Source: JAFDVL01 sp964631865
GTDB lineage: Bacteria; Acidobacteriota; Blastocatellia; RBC074
Assembly (NCBI GenBank): GCA_964631865.1
Contig: CAZWAK010000011.1
Coordinates: forward strand, 14,752 to 78,751
Direction of reading: 5' to 3'
Length of the DNA stretch: 64,000 nt
Shown here piece after piece: positions 44,286-53,615 of the stretch (position 1 is its first letter; every line of letters begins with the position of its first letter). The translations under genes were made by a program, and so were the position numbers. A model generated the notes under the pieces. That model saw only the letters and a program-made list of their open reading frames with translations, made no database searches and was not told the origin of the DNA.

Positions 44286-45907
44286 TCGGTTATTTCGCAA
44301 AAGTTCCCGAACGGCTGCTGACGGCGGCGGTGCGTTGCCTGCCTGCGGAACGGTCGGAATGGGGCGCGGCGATGCTGGCGGAGTTGGCGCAATTACAACA
44401 TCCGATGGCGCGCTGGCAGTTCGCACTGAGTTGCGTGCGCGTCGCTTTGTTCCCACCTGATGCGGGAGGACACAATGTTATGGTCAAGGGCATGCTTGTC
44501 ACACTCACGGCAGCGGCGCTCATCGGCTTTCTGCTGTTGCGGCCAGAGACCGGCGGCGTCTGGCTCGCTTATGCCATTGCGGCCTACAGTATTTTTCTGC
44601 TCCTTTCGACGGTTCTCTTCGGCCAATGGCTGTTGCTGGCGGCGGTGACGTGGGGTGTCGTAGCCAATGCGCGCGGACGACAGGCGTGGGCGAAAGTGCC
44701 GCCTGCTGTACGGCGCGGGGGGCGGCTCGGCATCGAAGTCGTCTTTGGCTTAATCAACCCCGTGCTGTACCTCACCGTCGTCAGCGCGGCGCTGCCGCTG
44801 CGTCGCCCTGAGATGGAATGGTGGTTTGCACCGCTGCAAACGCTGGCGTGTGTGTTGCTCGTGGCGATTTGGGGCTGGCGGGTTTGCGGAGCAGCCTTCA
44901 ACCCTGCTTCGCGTGCGGCGCGCATCGGCTTGCGTGCGTTGTTGCTGGCTTCGCTCGCCTGCTTGCTGGCCTTTGTGGTCAAAGATATGAAGGTGCTGGT
45001 GCAGGCAGGGGGCATCGGGCCGCTGAACGTGCTGCTCACCGCCTTGAGCCATTGTCCGCTTTATCTCATTCCCGCCTTGCTGTTGTGCGATTACCTGCGC
45101 GCGATTACGAAACAGACGACTGATCAACGGCGCGGGTTCTTTCTGCTGACGAATCGCGCCTCACGTTTTGCCGTGGCAGGCATCATGGGAATTTCGCTCG
45201 TGACCTTTGCGCTGGCGGCGCACCGACGCTCGGAAGCCAATGTGCGCCGGCTGGTGAGCCAGCACGCAGCCGCGATTCAAGTCGCCGCCGCGCGCTACGA
45301 CACAGACCCGCGCCTGATCGCCGCCATCGTTTACGTGACGCATCGGGAACAGCTTTCGCCGTTGCGGGACAACCTCGAACGTCTTTTCATCAGCGCCTGG
45401 GTAGCCCGCACGGATAGCAGCAATATGCTCAACCACGCGGTGGATATTTCCCTCGGTATTGCGCAAATCAAACCGCGCACGGCGCTGACGGCCAGCGTGC
45501 TGGCGACCGGCCACACGCCAGATTCGCTGCCCGAACCTGAGCGCGGTGATTACCGCCAAGTCGAGCCGGTAGGCGCAGGCTGGCCGCCGCCGATCACCGC
45601 ACAAACCGTTATGAACTCGCCGCTCTCGGTTCCCGCCGATCAACGCACAGCAGCACGAATGCTGCTCAACACCGAGACGAACCTCGAAACCTGTGCGCTG
45701 ATACTGGCGCTTTATCAAAAGCAGTGGGAAGCCGCGAATCGTGATTGGAGCATTCGCGCGCGTCCAGACATTCTGGCGACGCTCTATCAAATCGGCTTTG
45801 CCCGCTCGAAGCCACACGGCGCACCGCAGAGCAATGCTTTCGGCAACCGCGTCCGCGAGGTGTACGAGCAGCCGTGGCTGGGCGAACTATTGGCAGCGCA
45901 AAAATAG
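44282..45907 (+). CDS. Membrane protein with C-terminal lysozyme/SLT-like domain
   Basis: A 541-residue protein. The N-terminus (ERLLTAAVRCLPAERSEWG) is a short motif that I associate with PadR-linked acidobacterial membrane proteins. About eight to nine membrane helices occupy residues 60-310. The C-terminal 215 residues read YDTDPRLIAAIVYVTHREQ and ISLGIAQIKPRTALTA, which match the lysozyme-superfamily pattern (Glu after a helix; GxxQIxPxTA). It may cut peptidoglycan, or be a non-catalytic relative; the putative catalytic Glu is in THREQLSP. Start at 44282 by the ATGA overlap; a longer frame is the padR shadow. Confidence 0.75.
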   Translation: MIGYFAKVPERLLTAAVRCLPAERSEWGAAMLAELAQLQHPMARWQFALSCVRVALFPPDAGGHNVMVKGMLVTLTAAALIGFLLLRPETGGVWLAYAIAAYSIFLLLSTVLFGQWLLLAAVTWGVVANARGRQAWAKVPPAVRRGGRLGIEVVFGLINPVLYLTVVSAALPLRRPEMEWWFAPLQTLACVLLVAIWGWRVCGAAFNPASRAARIGLRALLLASLACLLAFVVKDMKVLVQAGGIGPLNVLLTALSHCPLYLIPALLLCDYLRAITKQTTDQRRGFFLLTNRASRFAVAGIMGISLVTFALAAHRRSEANVRRLVSQHAAAIQVAAARYDTDPRLIAAIVYVTHREQLSPLRDNLERLFISAWVARTDSSNMLNHAVDISLGIAQIKPRTALTASVLATGHTPDSLPEPERGDYRQVEPVGAGWPPPITAQTVMNSPLSVPADQRTAARMLLNTETNLETCALILALYQKQWEAANRDWSIRARPDILATLYQIGFARSKPHGAPQSNAFGNRVREVYEQPWLGELLAAQK

Positions 45908-45947
45908 AGGGCGCGACCAAGTGACGATAGCGCCGCCGCGAAAACTC

Positions 45948-48329
45948 CTACTGGACATTGATTTTGACAGTATTGCTCGGCATTCCATCCACCGCGAGTG
46001 TGACATCAATTTCCCCACGCCCGATCAAGGCGCGCGGTAATTTGACATTGACCTGATCCAGCCCGATGAATTGGCCTTGCGCGCCTGCATATTCTGCCGG
46101 AACCGTCAGACCGCCCACCGTCGCCGTCACAGCACTCAGCGCGCTGCGTGAGCGGATGCCGCTGCCGTACAGCAACAAAAACACTTGCTCCGTGGCGGGA
46201 CCGAGATCAATCGGCCTGGCCACCAAGCGGCCTAACGTGGCGTCGTAGACCGTGACGGCTTCGTAGGTTTGCGATTGATCGGCTTTCACCCGCACGACTT
46301 GCGCCGCCGCCGCGCCGCGTCCCGTCGCATCAGCCGAAAACAAACTCGGCGAAACAGCGCCGACTTGCAACAAGCCGCTGGCGACGATGGTTCCGTTTTG
46401 CCGAATCGTCACAGTGCCTTCGCCCAACGCTGTGCCGCGCGGGACTTGATAATTGATTTGCGTGGGCGACACGTAAAAGAGCGGAGCCAGCCGTTCGCGT
46501 CCCAACACATCTGTGACCGCGACCGTTACGCCGCCCAATGTTTCCGGCAACGGCGTCGTGTGCGCGGCGGTCGTCAGCGTCGAAAGATTTGAGCCAAAGC
46601 CGGAGACGATGGATTCGGGCGCGACGGCTCCCATCGCATAACTCGCAGCAGAAACGCTGGCAACAGCGGGGGCAGTCGCCGTCGCTGTGCCGAAGATTGT
46701 CATTTGAAATGCAGGCGAAACCGCCATGCCGTTCGCCGCGTTCGCATCGCTCACGAACCAGCGTCCGTACAACGTCGTGCCGACGAGCGCGGCATTATTC
46801 GGGATCGTCAGGCTCACGGAACCCGTGCCTTTGCCTGTGCCTGTACCGGATAAAATCACAGGCACGCGCGCTAACGACGCGGTCGCGGGAATCGTCGCGC
46901 TCGCGCCGGGGTCAGCGCGATCAATCACGAGGACGGCTTGTGTGCCGCCGAGCGCGTTCGAGACGGCAACCGTGAAATTCGTGTTGCCGACAAACGGCGG
47001 CGCCAGCGCAGTGACTTGCGGCACGAGTCCGCCGGTTCCCGTTGTTCCCGCTCCGGTAACACGCGGCACGCGCGCGGATTCGCTGTACAACATCGGGCGA
47101 TCAAACGGCGCGGTTTCCGCCGCGACGCGCGGATCGGTCAGTGGGCGCTTCAGAAACGCGACGAGATCGGCTTTCTGTTGCGCGGTCAAATTGCGCGGAC
47201 GAATCAAATTGCGTTCGAGATTCGGGGCAGGGAAGTCGCCGCCGCGATTGTAAAACTCAACGACGTCTTCAAGCGTCGCAAAACGTCCGTTGTGCATATA
47301 TGGCGCGCGCAATTCTACGTTGCGCAAACTCGGCGAACGGAATTTGGCGCGGTCGTTCGGATTGCCGGTCACCGCGAACAAGCCTTGATCTTCTGCTGCC
47401 GGACGAATGCCTGTGTTGTGAAATTGATTGTCGCTGAACTGCGGCCCGCCGTGACAAGCGGCGCAACCGTTTTGCCCGAACAATTGTTGCCCGCGCGCCT
47501 CGGCTGCGGTCAGCGCGCCGGGGCCGGAATCAACGGGAGCTTGATCGGAATACAACGTGCGCTCGTACGTCGCAATCGCCATCGCAATGCGCGCGGGCGT
47601 CACGTCCACGCTGCCAAACGCTTCGGCGAACAGTTGCGGATAGCTGCGATTCGCCATCCACGTGTTCAGCGCGGCAGGCACGAACGGCGCAAGCAGCAAC
47701 GGCTTCGCGGCTGTAACACGCCGCGCGACATCGTTCCAATCGCGCCCGTTGTGCGCCATCTCGGTTGAGTTCACAGGCGGGCCTAAAATCTGGCTTTCGA
47801 GCGCCGCGCCGCCATTTAAAATCACTTCATTCGTCAGCGGATCGCGGAAGACATTCGTCGCGCGTCCATCCCAGAACAGCGAAGGCGCGTATGCCGCATT
47901 GATGACCGACATCGAACGCCGCCCCGTCACTTGCTCTTTGAAGCCAAAGCTCGCCGACCATTGATACGTGCCATCCGCCAAATTCAGCGGCACGCCCATC
48001 GAACCGATCACGTCATCCGCCGTGCCGAATGCGCCGTCCAACCCGGCATTGACCGAAGTCGCCGCCTTGCTCACCGAACGTGGATCGGAGCCGCCGCCTT
48101 TGGCAATGTGACACGTGCCGCACGCGACCGTGTTTGTCGAGGAAAGCTGCTCATCCCAGAACAGCGCTTTGCCCAAATTGGCTTTGGCGGTCGTCACCGG
48201 ATTACCCGGCGGCGCAGGCGGCGGATTCAAACGCGGCGGTTGACCGCTGACGCGCGGCAGAACGTGCAGCACGCCCGCGAGAAACGACAACAAGCAAAGG
48301 CCAAGCAACGATAATTTGAGTAAGCGCAT
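45948..48329 (-). CDS. Di-haem cytochrome c peroxidase (MauG-like) fused to TIGR03437 domain
   Basis: A 793-residue exported protein. A signal-anchor (LLKLSLLGLCLLSFLAGVL) is followed by two c-type haem sites, CGTCH near residue 71 and CAACH about 230 residues on, with MHNGRFATLEDVVEFYNRGG, the MauG/CCP signature. After residue 440 two Ig-like regions follow; the last 230 residues are the acidobacterial TIGR03437 C-terminal domain (SYAMGAVAPESIVSGFGSNL, APLFYVSPTQINYQVPRGTA). CCP enzymes reduce peroxide; MauG enzymes oxidise protein residues. The fused domain probably attaches or exposes the enzyme at the surface. Confidence 0.94.
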   Translation of the reverse strand: MRLLKLSLLGLCLLSFLAGVLHVLPRVSGQPPRLNPPPAPPGNPVTTAKANLGKALFWDEQLSSTNTVACGTCHIAKGGGSDPRSVSKAATSVNAGLDGAFGTADDVIGSMGVPLNLADGTYQWSASFGFKEQVTGRRSMSVINAAYAPSLFWDGRATNVFRDPLTNEVILNGGAALESQILGPPVNSTEMAHNGRDWNDVARRVTAAKPLLLAPFVPAALNTWMANRSYPQLFAEAFGSVDVTPARIAMAIATYERTLYSDQAPVDSGPGALTAAEARGQQLFGQNGCAACHGGPQFSDNQFHNTGIRPAAEDQGLFAVTGNPNDRAKFRSPSLRNVELRAPYMHNGRFATLEDVVEFYNRGGDFPAPNLERNLIRPRNLTAQQKADLVAFLKRPLTDPRVAAETAPFDRPMLYSESARVPRVTGAGTTGTGGLVPQVTALAPPFVGNTNFTVAVSNALGGTQAVLVIDRADPGASATIPATASLARVPVILSGTGTGKGTGSVSLTIPNNAALVGTTLYGRWFVSDANAANGMAVSPAFQMTIFGTATATAPAVASVSAASYAMGAVAPESIVSGFGSNLSTLTTAAHTTPLPETLGGVTVAVTDVLGRERLAPLFYVSPTQINYQVPRGTALGEGTVTIRQNGTIVASGLLQVGAVSPSLFSADATGRGAAAAQVVRVKADQSQTYEAVTVYDATLGRLVARPIDLGPATEQVFLLLYGSGIRSRSALSAVTATVGGLTVPAEYAGAQGQFIGLDQVNVKLPRALIGRGEIDVTLAVDGMPSNTVKINVQ

Positions 48330-48520
48330 AAATGTGTCCCTTCAAAGCTCGATGGGGCAAACACAAGGCAAGGAAGCGTAAGAGACTTCTTCCTTGTCCC
48401 TTGTGAGACCAGCGACACAGTAGCGGGCTTGCGTAAAGCAAGTATTTGGTTGAGTGGGAGAATTGTTAAGAGATTGTAAAGCCTACGACGAAGCGAACAG
48501 CGCGTTCCGGTACAGCCAGA

Positions 48521-48604
48521 GGACGGAACAAACGGAAACAACGGAACGGACGGCATAATTTTTCCGACTCCATTCCTTCCGTGTCTTCCGTTGTTTCCGT
48601 TTCT
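48521..48604. repeat. Intergenic inverted repeat, family B
   Basis: A perfect 16-bp inverted repeat, AACGGAAACAACGGAA at 48531-48546 and its complement at 48586-48601, lies inside a longer imperfect pair. The flanks repeat GGA-CGGAA units. A related run (GACGGAACAAACGGAAATAA) is found inside the repeat at 59336-59476. The rest of the 300-base gap upstream of the peroxidase gene shows no other feature. Confidence 0.8.
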
Positions 48605-48625
48605 GTAGCCGTGCGGAATTCGAGG

Positions 48626-50803
48626 TCACTTCCCACGCCACTGCGCCAATTGGCGGCGCACGGTAATGGCGCGCGGATCGCCCATCGCTTCGTGCAGCTT
48701 GAGGGCTTCCGTGGCGCATTCAATGGCGCGTGGGCGGTTGCCGAGTTGGTTGTGCATCTGGCTCATATTCCACCACGCATCGGCAGTCGCGCGGCGGTCG
48801 CGCCGTTTGCGATGCAACGGCACAGCCTGTTCGTATGCCGCAATCGCCGCCGCGCAATCGCCTGCCAGCACATGCGCGCCGCCCAGATTTTGCAGCATCT
48901 CGGCCTCGCCTTCGCGGTCACGGTGCGCGCGATACAGGTCGAGCGCCGCGCGGAAGCGGGCAATGGCGGCCTGCGTGTCGCCGGATTTGATATGCGTGAT
49001 GCCGATGTTGCTGCTGATGCGGGCTTCGTCACGATAATCGCCGGAGTCCCGTAAAAAGGCGAGTTGCTGCTCAAAACACGCGATGGCTTCGGAGGCACGT
49101 CCCAACTCGCCGTACGCCGCGCCCAGATTGTTGAGGACGAACGCTTCGGCCTTGCGGTCGCCGCTCGCACGCACCAGGGCGAGATATTGCTGATACATCT
49201 CGATGGCTTCGTTCAGTTGGCCGCGTTGGTAATAGCTGTCACCCAAGCCGCCCAACGCGCGCTGGATGCTGGCGCGGTCGCCGTCGGATTGCGCAGCGGC
49301 TAAGGCTTGGCGGCAATACGCGACGGCGCGCGGCACATCGTCGGCGTCCTGATACGCCGAACCGATTTGCCCCAACAATTCGCTGGCGGAGCGCGTGCCG
49401 ATGTCGAGGGCGTCGCGCAACCACTGCGTTAACTCCGCCTCTGACAAACGAAAGATCAGTGCGGGAATGCCGAAGTACAAATAATCCGCCGCCCATTCCG
49501 CCGCTTCCGCATCCGTCGCCGCGTGCGCCACCGCCCAGGCGCGGCCTGCTGCGATGTTCAGCCACTCGCGGTCACAAAGATCGAGCGCCAGGCGTTGCCC
49601 CGCCGCCCCGGAACGACAGAGCGTCATCATCATCTCCGCCGCGTTCCAATAATGCTCTGCGTGCCGTCGTTCGGCAGCGTGGCGTGCTGTCTGCGATAAG
49701 CCCGTCGCCGCCGCCGCGCGCACCGCTTCGTGCAACCAATAGCGCCGCGTCAAATCCGCGGCGAGGTTTTCTTCCGGCTCAGGCTGCGGTTCGGTCGTTT
49801 CGATGAGGCCGCGCTGCAACAAATTCTGCAAGCTCTTGCCGACCAGCGAAGGCAAACTCTCCCAGCTTTGTTCCGGCAACATCTCCCACAAGGCCGCCGC
49901 TGCGGTCGCGTCAAACGAGGTGGGAAAGACGCTCAACTCGCGCCAAAGCTGCTGCGGCACGGGCGGCAACAGTTCCGTATTCAACGCCAACACCGCGTCG
50001 AGCGGAGCCAGGGTTTGCCGCCGCTTCGTCAATTGTTGGGTGTACGCCGCCGCCGTTACCTTTGGCCCGACGCGCACGGCTCCGGCCACCAAACGCAAGG
50101 CCAGCGGCAGCCCGTCACACAAGGTTGCGAGCGCAGTGGCGTGCGGTTCCAATTGCGGTTCGAGTTGCACCAGCAACGCGCGGCTCGCGTCCGGCGACAA
50201 AGGTTCGACGCGATACGTCAGCAGTTCCGGCACGGTCAATGCCTGCGCCGCTGTCGCCAGCACAATGCCGCTGCCATACGGCAACAACGCTTCCACCGAG
50301 GCGGCATCGGAGGCATTGTCCAGCAGCAACAACGTACGTCGTCCGCGCAGGGCTGCGCGATATTGTTTGCTCAATTCGGCGCGCGCTTCCGGCAGGCGGC
50401 GCAACGGCTCCTGCGCGTGCAGCACCTGTGCCATCACGGCGGCGGCATCCTGGCGTCCATCAAAGCAATATTGCGCATCGTTGTAGACAGCGGCGAGTTC
50501 GGCAATCAATTGTCGCGCGAGCGCCGTCTTGCCCACGCCTGCCGGGCCGTGCAGCACCACGCCCGCCACGACACCGCTTTCGATCTGTTCGCGCAAGGTC
50601 GCCACGTCTGCCGCGCGCCCCACCAACAACGTCGGCGGCAGCGCCCATTCCAGCGCGGCTTTGTCGGGCGTTTCCGGTTCCAACAGAGCTAACAAATCGC
50701 GGAAAAGATCCGCCATTTCGTTCACCGTGACCTTGCCTTTGTGCCCAGATTTTGGCGCAGACTTCTTGGGCTGCTTCTTCGGAGGTTGGGATTTCTTTTT
50801 CAT
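48626..50803 (-). CDS. STAND (NB-ARC-like) ATPase with TPR repeats
   Basis: A 725-residue protein. A lysine-rich N-terminus (MKKKSQPPKKQPKKSAPKSG) precedes an ATPase with P-loop HGPAGVGKTALARQL (K92), Walker B RRTLLLLDNASD (D162), and GLPLALRLVAG, the GLPL motif of NB-ARC proteins. RYWLHEAVRAAA takes the place of the MHD region. From about residue 480 to the end are eight or so TPRs (EARISSNIGITHIKSGDTQA, AEMLQNLGGAHVLAGDCAA). STAND proteins are ligand-triggered switches in signalling or defence. No effector domain is fused and no effector gene is adjacent, so its role is open. Confidence 0.93.
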   Translation of the reverse strand: MKKKSQPPKKQPKKSAPKSGHKGKVTVNEMADLFRDLLALLEPETPDKAALEWALPPTLLVGRAADVATLREQIESGVVAGVVLHGPAGVGKTALARQLIAELAAVYNDAQYCFDGRQDAAAVMAQVLHAQEPLRRLPEARAELSKQYRAALRGRRTLLLLDNASDAASVEALLPYGSGIVLATAAQALTVPELLTYRVEPLSPDASRALLVQLEPQLEPHATALATLCDGLPLALRLVAGAVRVGPKVTAAAYTQQLTKRRQTLAPLDAVLALNTELLPPVPQQLWRELSVFPTSFDATAAAALWEMLPEQSWESLPSLVGKSLQNLLQRGLIETTEPQPEPEENLAADLTRRYWLHEAVRAAAATGLSQTARHAAERRHAEHYWNAAEMMMTLCRSGAAGQRLALDLCDREWLNIAAGRAWAVAHAATDAEAAEWAADYLYFGIPALIFRLSEAELTQWLRDALDIGTRSASELLGQIGSAYQDADDVPRAVAYCRQALAAAQSDGDRASIQRALGGLGDSYYQRGQLNEAIEMYQQYLALVRASGDRKAEAFVLNNLGAAYGELGRASEAIACFEQQLAFLRDSGDYRDEARISSNIGITHIKSGDTQAAIARFRAALDLYRAHRDREGEAEMLQNLGGAHVLAGDCAAAIAAYEQAVPLHRKRRDRRATADAWWNMSQMHNQLGNRPRAIECATEALKLHEAMGDPRAITVRRQLAQWRGK

Positions 50804-50912
50804 GTCGTCTTCCTTGTCTCAATGATGCGGCGGCGGGAGGAACGCGGCGCGATAAATGTTCGCGCACAGGATACCCCGTCCGCGACGATTGAGAAAAGGA
50901 AGCAGAAGCTGT

Positions 50913-53342
50913 TCACTCGTAGCGTAAGGCAATCATCGGATCAACTTTCGTCGCGCGTCGTGCGGGTAGCGCACAAGCCAACAGCGCCACGACGAACAAC
51001 AACAACGCCACGCCCGCGAAGGTCAATGGATCAACCGCGCTGACTTCAAATAACAAACTGCGCAGCAACCGCGTCAAGGCGAGCGATGCCGCCAAGCCAA
51101 TCCCAATGCCGACGCCCGTCAGCAGCAAGCCGCGTTTCAGCACCAGCGCGAAAATGTTTTTGCCGTCTGCGCCCAATGCCAGCCGCACACCGATTTCCTG
51201 CGTGTGTTGCGTGACGAAGTACGACAGCACGCCGTAAATGCCGAGCATCGCCAACAACAACGCCAGCGCCGCAAAGACGGTAAGCATCATCATCCCCATC
51301 CGCCGCGTCCCCGTGTGCTCGCCAAACACCGCGTCCAGTGTGCGAATGTTCGCGAGCGGTTGGTTCGGATCAACGGCGTGAATCGCCGAACGCACGGAAG
51401 CCACCAAACTGCTCGGCTCGACCGTCGCACGAATGACCAGATCGCGCGGGGCAAAAAACGGATGCGATTTGATTTGCCGATACGGGAAATACATTTCGGC
51501 TTTCGGCGGCACGTCCACACCCATTTGCCGCACATCTGCGACGACGCCGACAATCGTCAGCCAGGGATGCTGTGAATCTGCGGGGCCGTTTTTGAAGCGT
51601 TTGCCGACGGCGTTTTCGTTCGGCCAATATTGCCGCGCCATCGTTTCGTTGATGATCGCCACGAGTTCGTTTTGCCCGTTGTCCTGCTCCGTGAAATAAC
51701 GTCCGTTGCGCAGCGCAATGCCCATCGTTTGCAAGTACGCGGCACTGACCTGCCGATGATTCGCGTTCCAATTGTTGTTCGGCGTGGCTTGACGGCCTTC
51801 AATTGTGAGGCCGTTCGCGCCGCCTGCCCATTCGAGCGGTACGGTCGTCGAATAACCCGCCGACGCGACGCCTGGCAACGCCTGCACGCGCTCCAAGACT
51901 TGATCGTAGAATGCGACGCGCTTGGGCTGTTCGCGGTATTTGTTTTCCGGCAACGTTGTGCGAATCGTCAGCAGACTTTCCGCCCGCAACGCATCGTATT
52001 GCCCGTGCAATTTCGCGAGCGTTTGAATCAGCAAGCCTGCGCCAATCAACAACACTAATGCCAGCGCGATTTCGCCGACAACAAACGCATTGCGCAAGCG
52101 GCGTTGCCCGGAACCAAATCCGCTGCGCCCGCTGCCCTGCTTCAACGCGACCGTCAAATCGGTTTTGGAAGCTTGCCACGCCGGAGCCAAGCCAAACGCG
52201 ATTCCAGCCAGCAGCGACACCGCCAATGCAAAGCCAAAGACGCGCACATCTATTTCCAGCAAGGTAAACGACGCCATTTCCGCAGGCACAAGTCGCTTGA
52301 GCAAGGCAAAACTCCAACTCGCCAACACGACGCCTAACACGCCGCCGACGCCCGCCAACACGATGCTTTCCGTCAGCAATTGCCGCACGATGCGCCCGCG
52401 CCCCGCCCCCAATGCCGAACGCACAGCCATCTCGCGTTGTCGTGATGCCGCGCGCGACAGCAACAAGCCCGCGATGTTCGCGCACGCAATCAACAACACA
52501 AAACCGACCGCGCCGAGCAGCAGCCATAACGATTGCCGCATCTTGCCCGCGACTTGTTCGTGCAACGAAACGACGTTTGCGCCGAGCTGCCCCGCTTCGT
52601 CCGGGAACTTCTCTCCAATGCGTTTCATCACGGCCTTAATGTCGGCATTCGCTTGCGCGAGGGTCACGCCCGGTTTCAAGCGCCCGATGACGTTCAGATA
52701 ATGATCGCCGTGATTCGCCAAATCCTGTGGCGAAAACGCAATCGGCGTCCACAAGCCGATGTAGCTTGGCCCGAATTGAAAGTCCGCGGGCATCACGCCG
52801 ATCACCGTGTACTTTTCGTCGTTGAGAATGAGGCTGCGATTGAGAATGCCCGCCGCGCCGCCGTAGCGCGTTTGCCACAGATTGTGACTCATCATCACAA
52901 CTTTGTTCGCGCCCGGCTGATCTTCTTCGGCAGTGAAATTGCGACCGAGCGCGGGCTTGACGCCGAGCAGCGGAAAGAAATTCGCCGTCACTTCGTACGC
53001 TTGAATTTTCTGCGGCTCGCCATCGCCCGTCAGATTGAAGCTGCGATTGCCGCGCGCGGCCATATCGGCAAACGTCTGCGACTGCGCTTTCCAATCGGCG
53101 TAGTTACCCGGCGCGGGCGTGTCCTGCGGAAAGCCGATGAACGTCGCGTCTTCCCAAATCATCACCAACCGATCCGGTTCAGGAAACGGCAGCGGGCGCA
53201 GCAACACTGCATTGACGACGCTGAACAACGCCGTGTTTGCCCCAATGCCGAGCGCGAGCGACAACACGGCAATGCAGGTGAAGCCCCAATTCTGCCGCAT
53301 CAATCTGGTTGCATATCGGACGTCTTGCCACAAAGTTTGCAT
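50913..53342 (-). CDS. ADOP-type ABC transporter permease (MacB/FtsX-like), intact
   Basis: An 809-residue permease with two FtsX units: a first helix (WGFTCIAVLSLALGIGANTA), a MacB periplasmic domain, a helix block near VGFVLLIACANIAGLLLSRAA, and a second half ending with three helices and ALPARRATKVDPMIALRYE. This duplicated orphan permease architecture is typical of acidobacteria and lacks an adjacent ATPase. Start at 53342 with GGAGGA upstream. It gives the intact reference for the two broken copies in this window. No PadR gene is next to it. Confidence 0.94.
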   Translation of the reverse strand: MQTLWQDVRYATRLMRQNWGFTCIAVLSLALGIGANTALFSVVNAVLLRPLPFPEPDRLVMIWEDATFIGFPQDTPAPGNYADWKAQSQTFADMAARGNRSFNLTGDGEPQKIQAYEVTANFFPLLGVKPALGRNFTAEEDQPGANKVVMMSHNLWQTRYGGAAGILNRSLILNDEKYTVIGVMPADFQFGPSYIGLWTPIAFSPQDLANHGDHYLNVIGRLKPGVTLAQANADIKAVMKRIGEKFPDEAGQLGANVVSLHEQVAGKMRQSLWLLLGAVGFVLLIACANIAGLLLSRAASRQREMAVRSALGAGRGRIVRQLLTESIVLAGVGGVLGVVLASWSFALLKRLVPAEMASFTLLEIDVRVFGFALAVSLLAGIAFGLAPAWQASKTDLTVALKQGSGRSGFGSGQRRLRNAFVVGEIALALVLLIGAGLLIQTLAKLHGQYDALRAESLLTIRTTLPENKYREQPKRVAFYDQVLERVQALPGVASAGYSTTVPLEWAGGANGLTIEGRQATPNNNWNANHRQVSAAYLQTMGIALRNGRYFTEQDNGQNELVAIINETMARQYWPNENAVGKRFKNGPADSQHPWLTIVGVVADVRQMGVDVPPKAEMYFPYRQIKSHPFFAPRDLVIRATVEPSSLVASVRSAIHAVDPNQPLANIRTLDAVFGEHTGTRRMGMMMLTVFAALALLLAMLGIYGVLSYFVTQHTQEIGVRLALGADGKNIFALVLKRGLLLTGVGIGIGLAASLALTRLLRSLLFEVSAVDPLTFAGVALLLFVVALLACALPARRATKVDPMIALRYE

Positions 53343-53400
53343 AAGTTCCTCCCGAAAAGGTGGTCGGTGGTCGGTGGCCGGTGGTCGGCAATCGGCAACC
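53343..53400. repeat. GGTGGTCGGTGG-type short repeat before the permease
   Basis: Directly upstream of the ADOP ribosome site the sequence is a run of GGTGGTCGGTGGTCGGTGG, then GCCGGTGGTCGGCAATCGGC. It is a low-complexity run rather than a clear hairpin, and produces spurious short reading frames. Confidence 0.65.
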
Positions 53401-53615
53401 ACCTATCGCTTACCAAATTCTGTGCCAGGAATAAGTCGTGCAAATACTGATGGCGGAGATTGAGAATGGTCATCCGAAGTGTTCGCTTTCGGAAATGTTT
53501 CGTCCCAAAAGCGGGCAAGGCGTTGGCGCTGCATCTGGACGCGCACCCCGGCTGCCGTTATGATGTCTCGCGTCAACTTCGACAACCATCCATCGCTTTT
53601 CGGAGGAATTCACAC

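Noticed and set aside
48466..48723. Short minus-strand proteins upstream of the peroxidase gene
   Set aside because: They are translations of the family B inverted repeat and its flanks.
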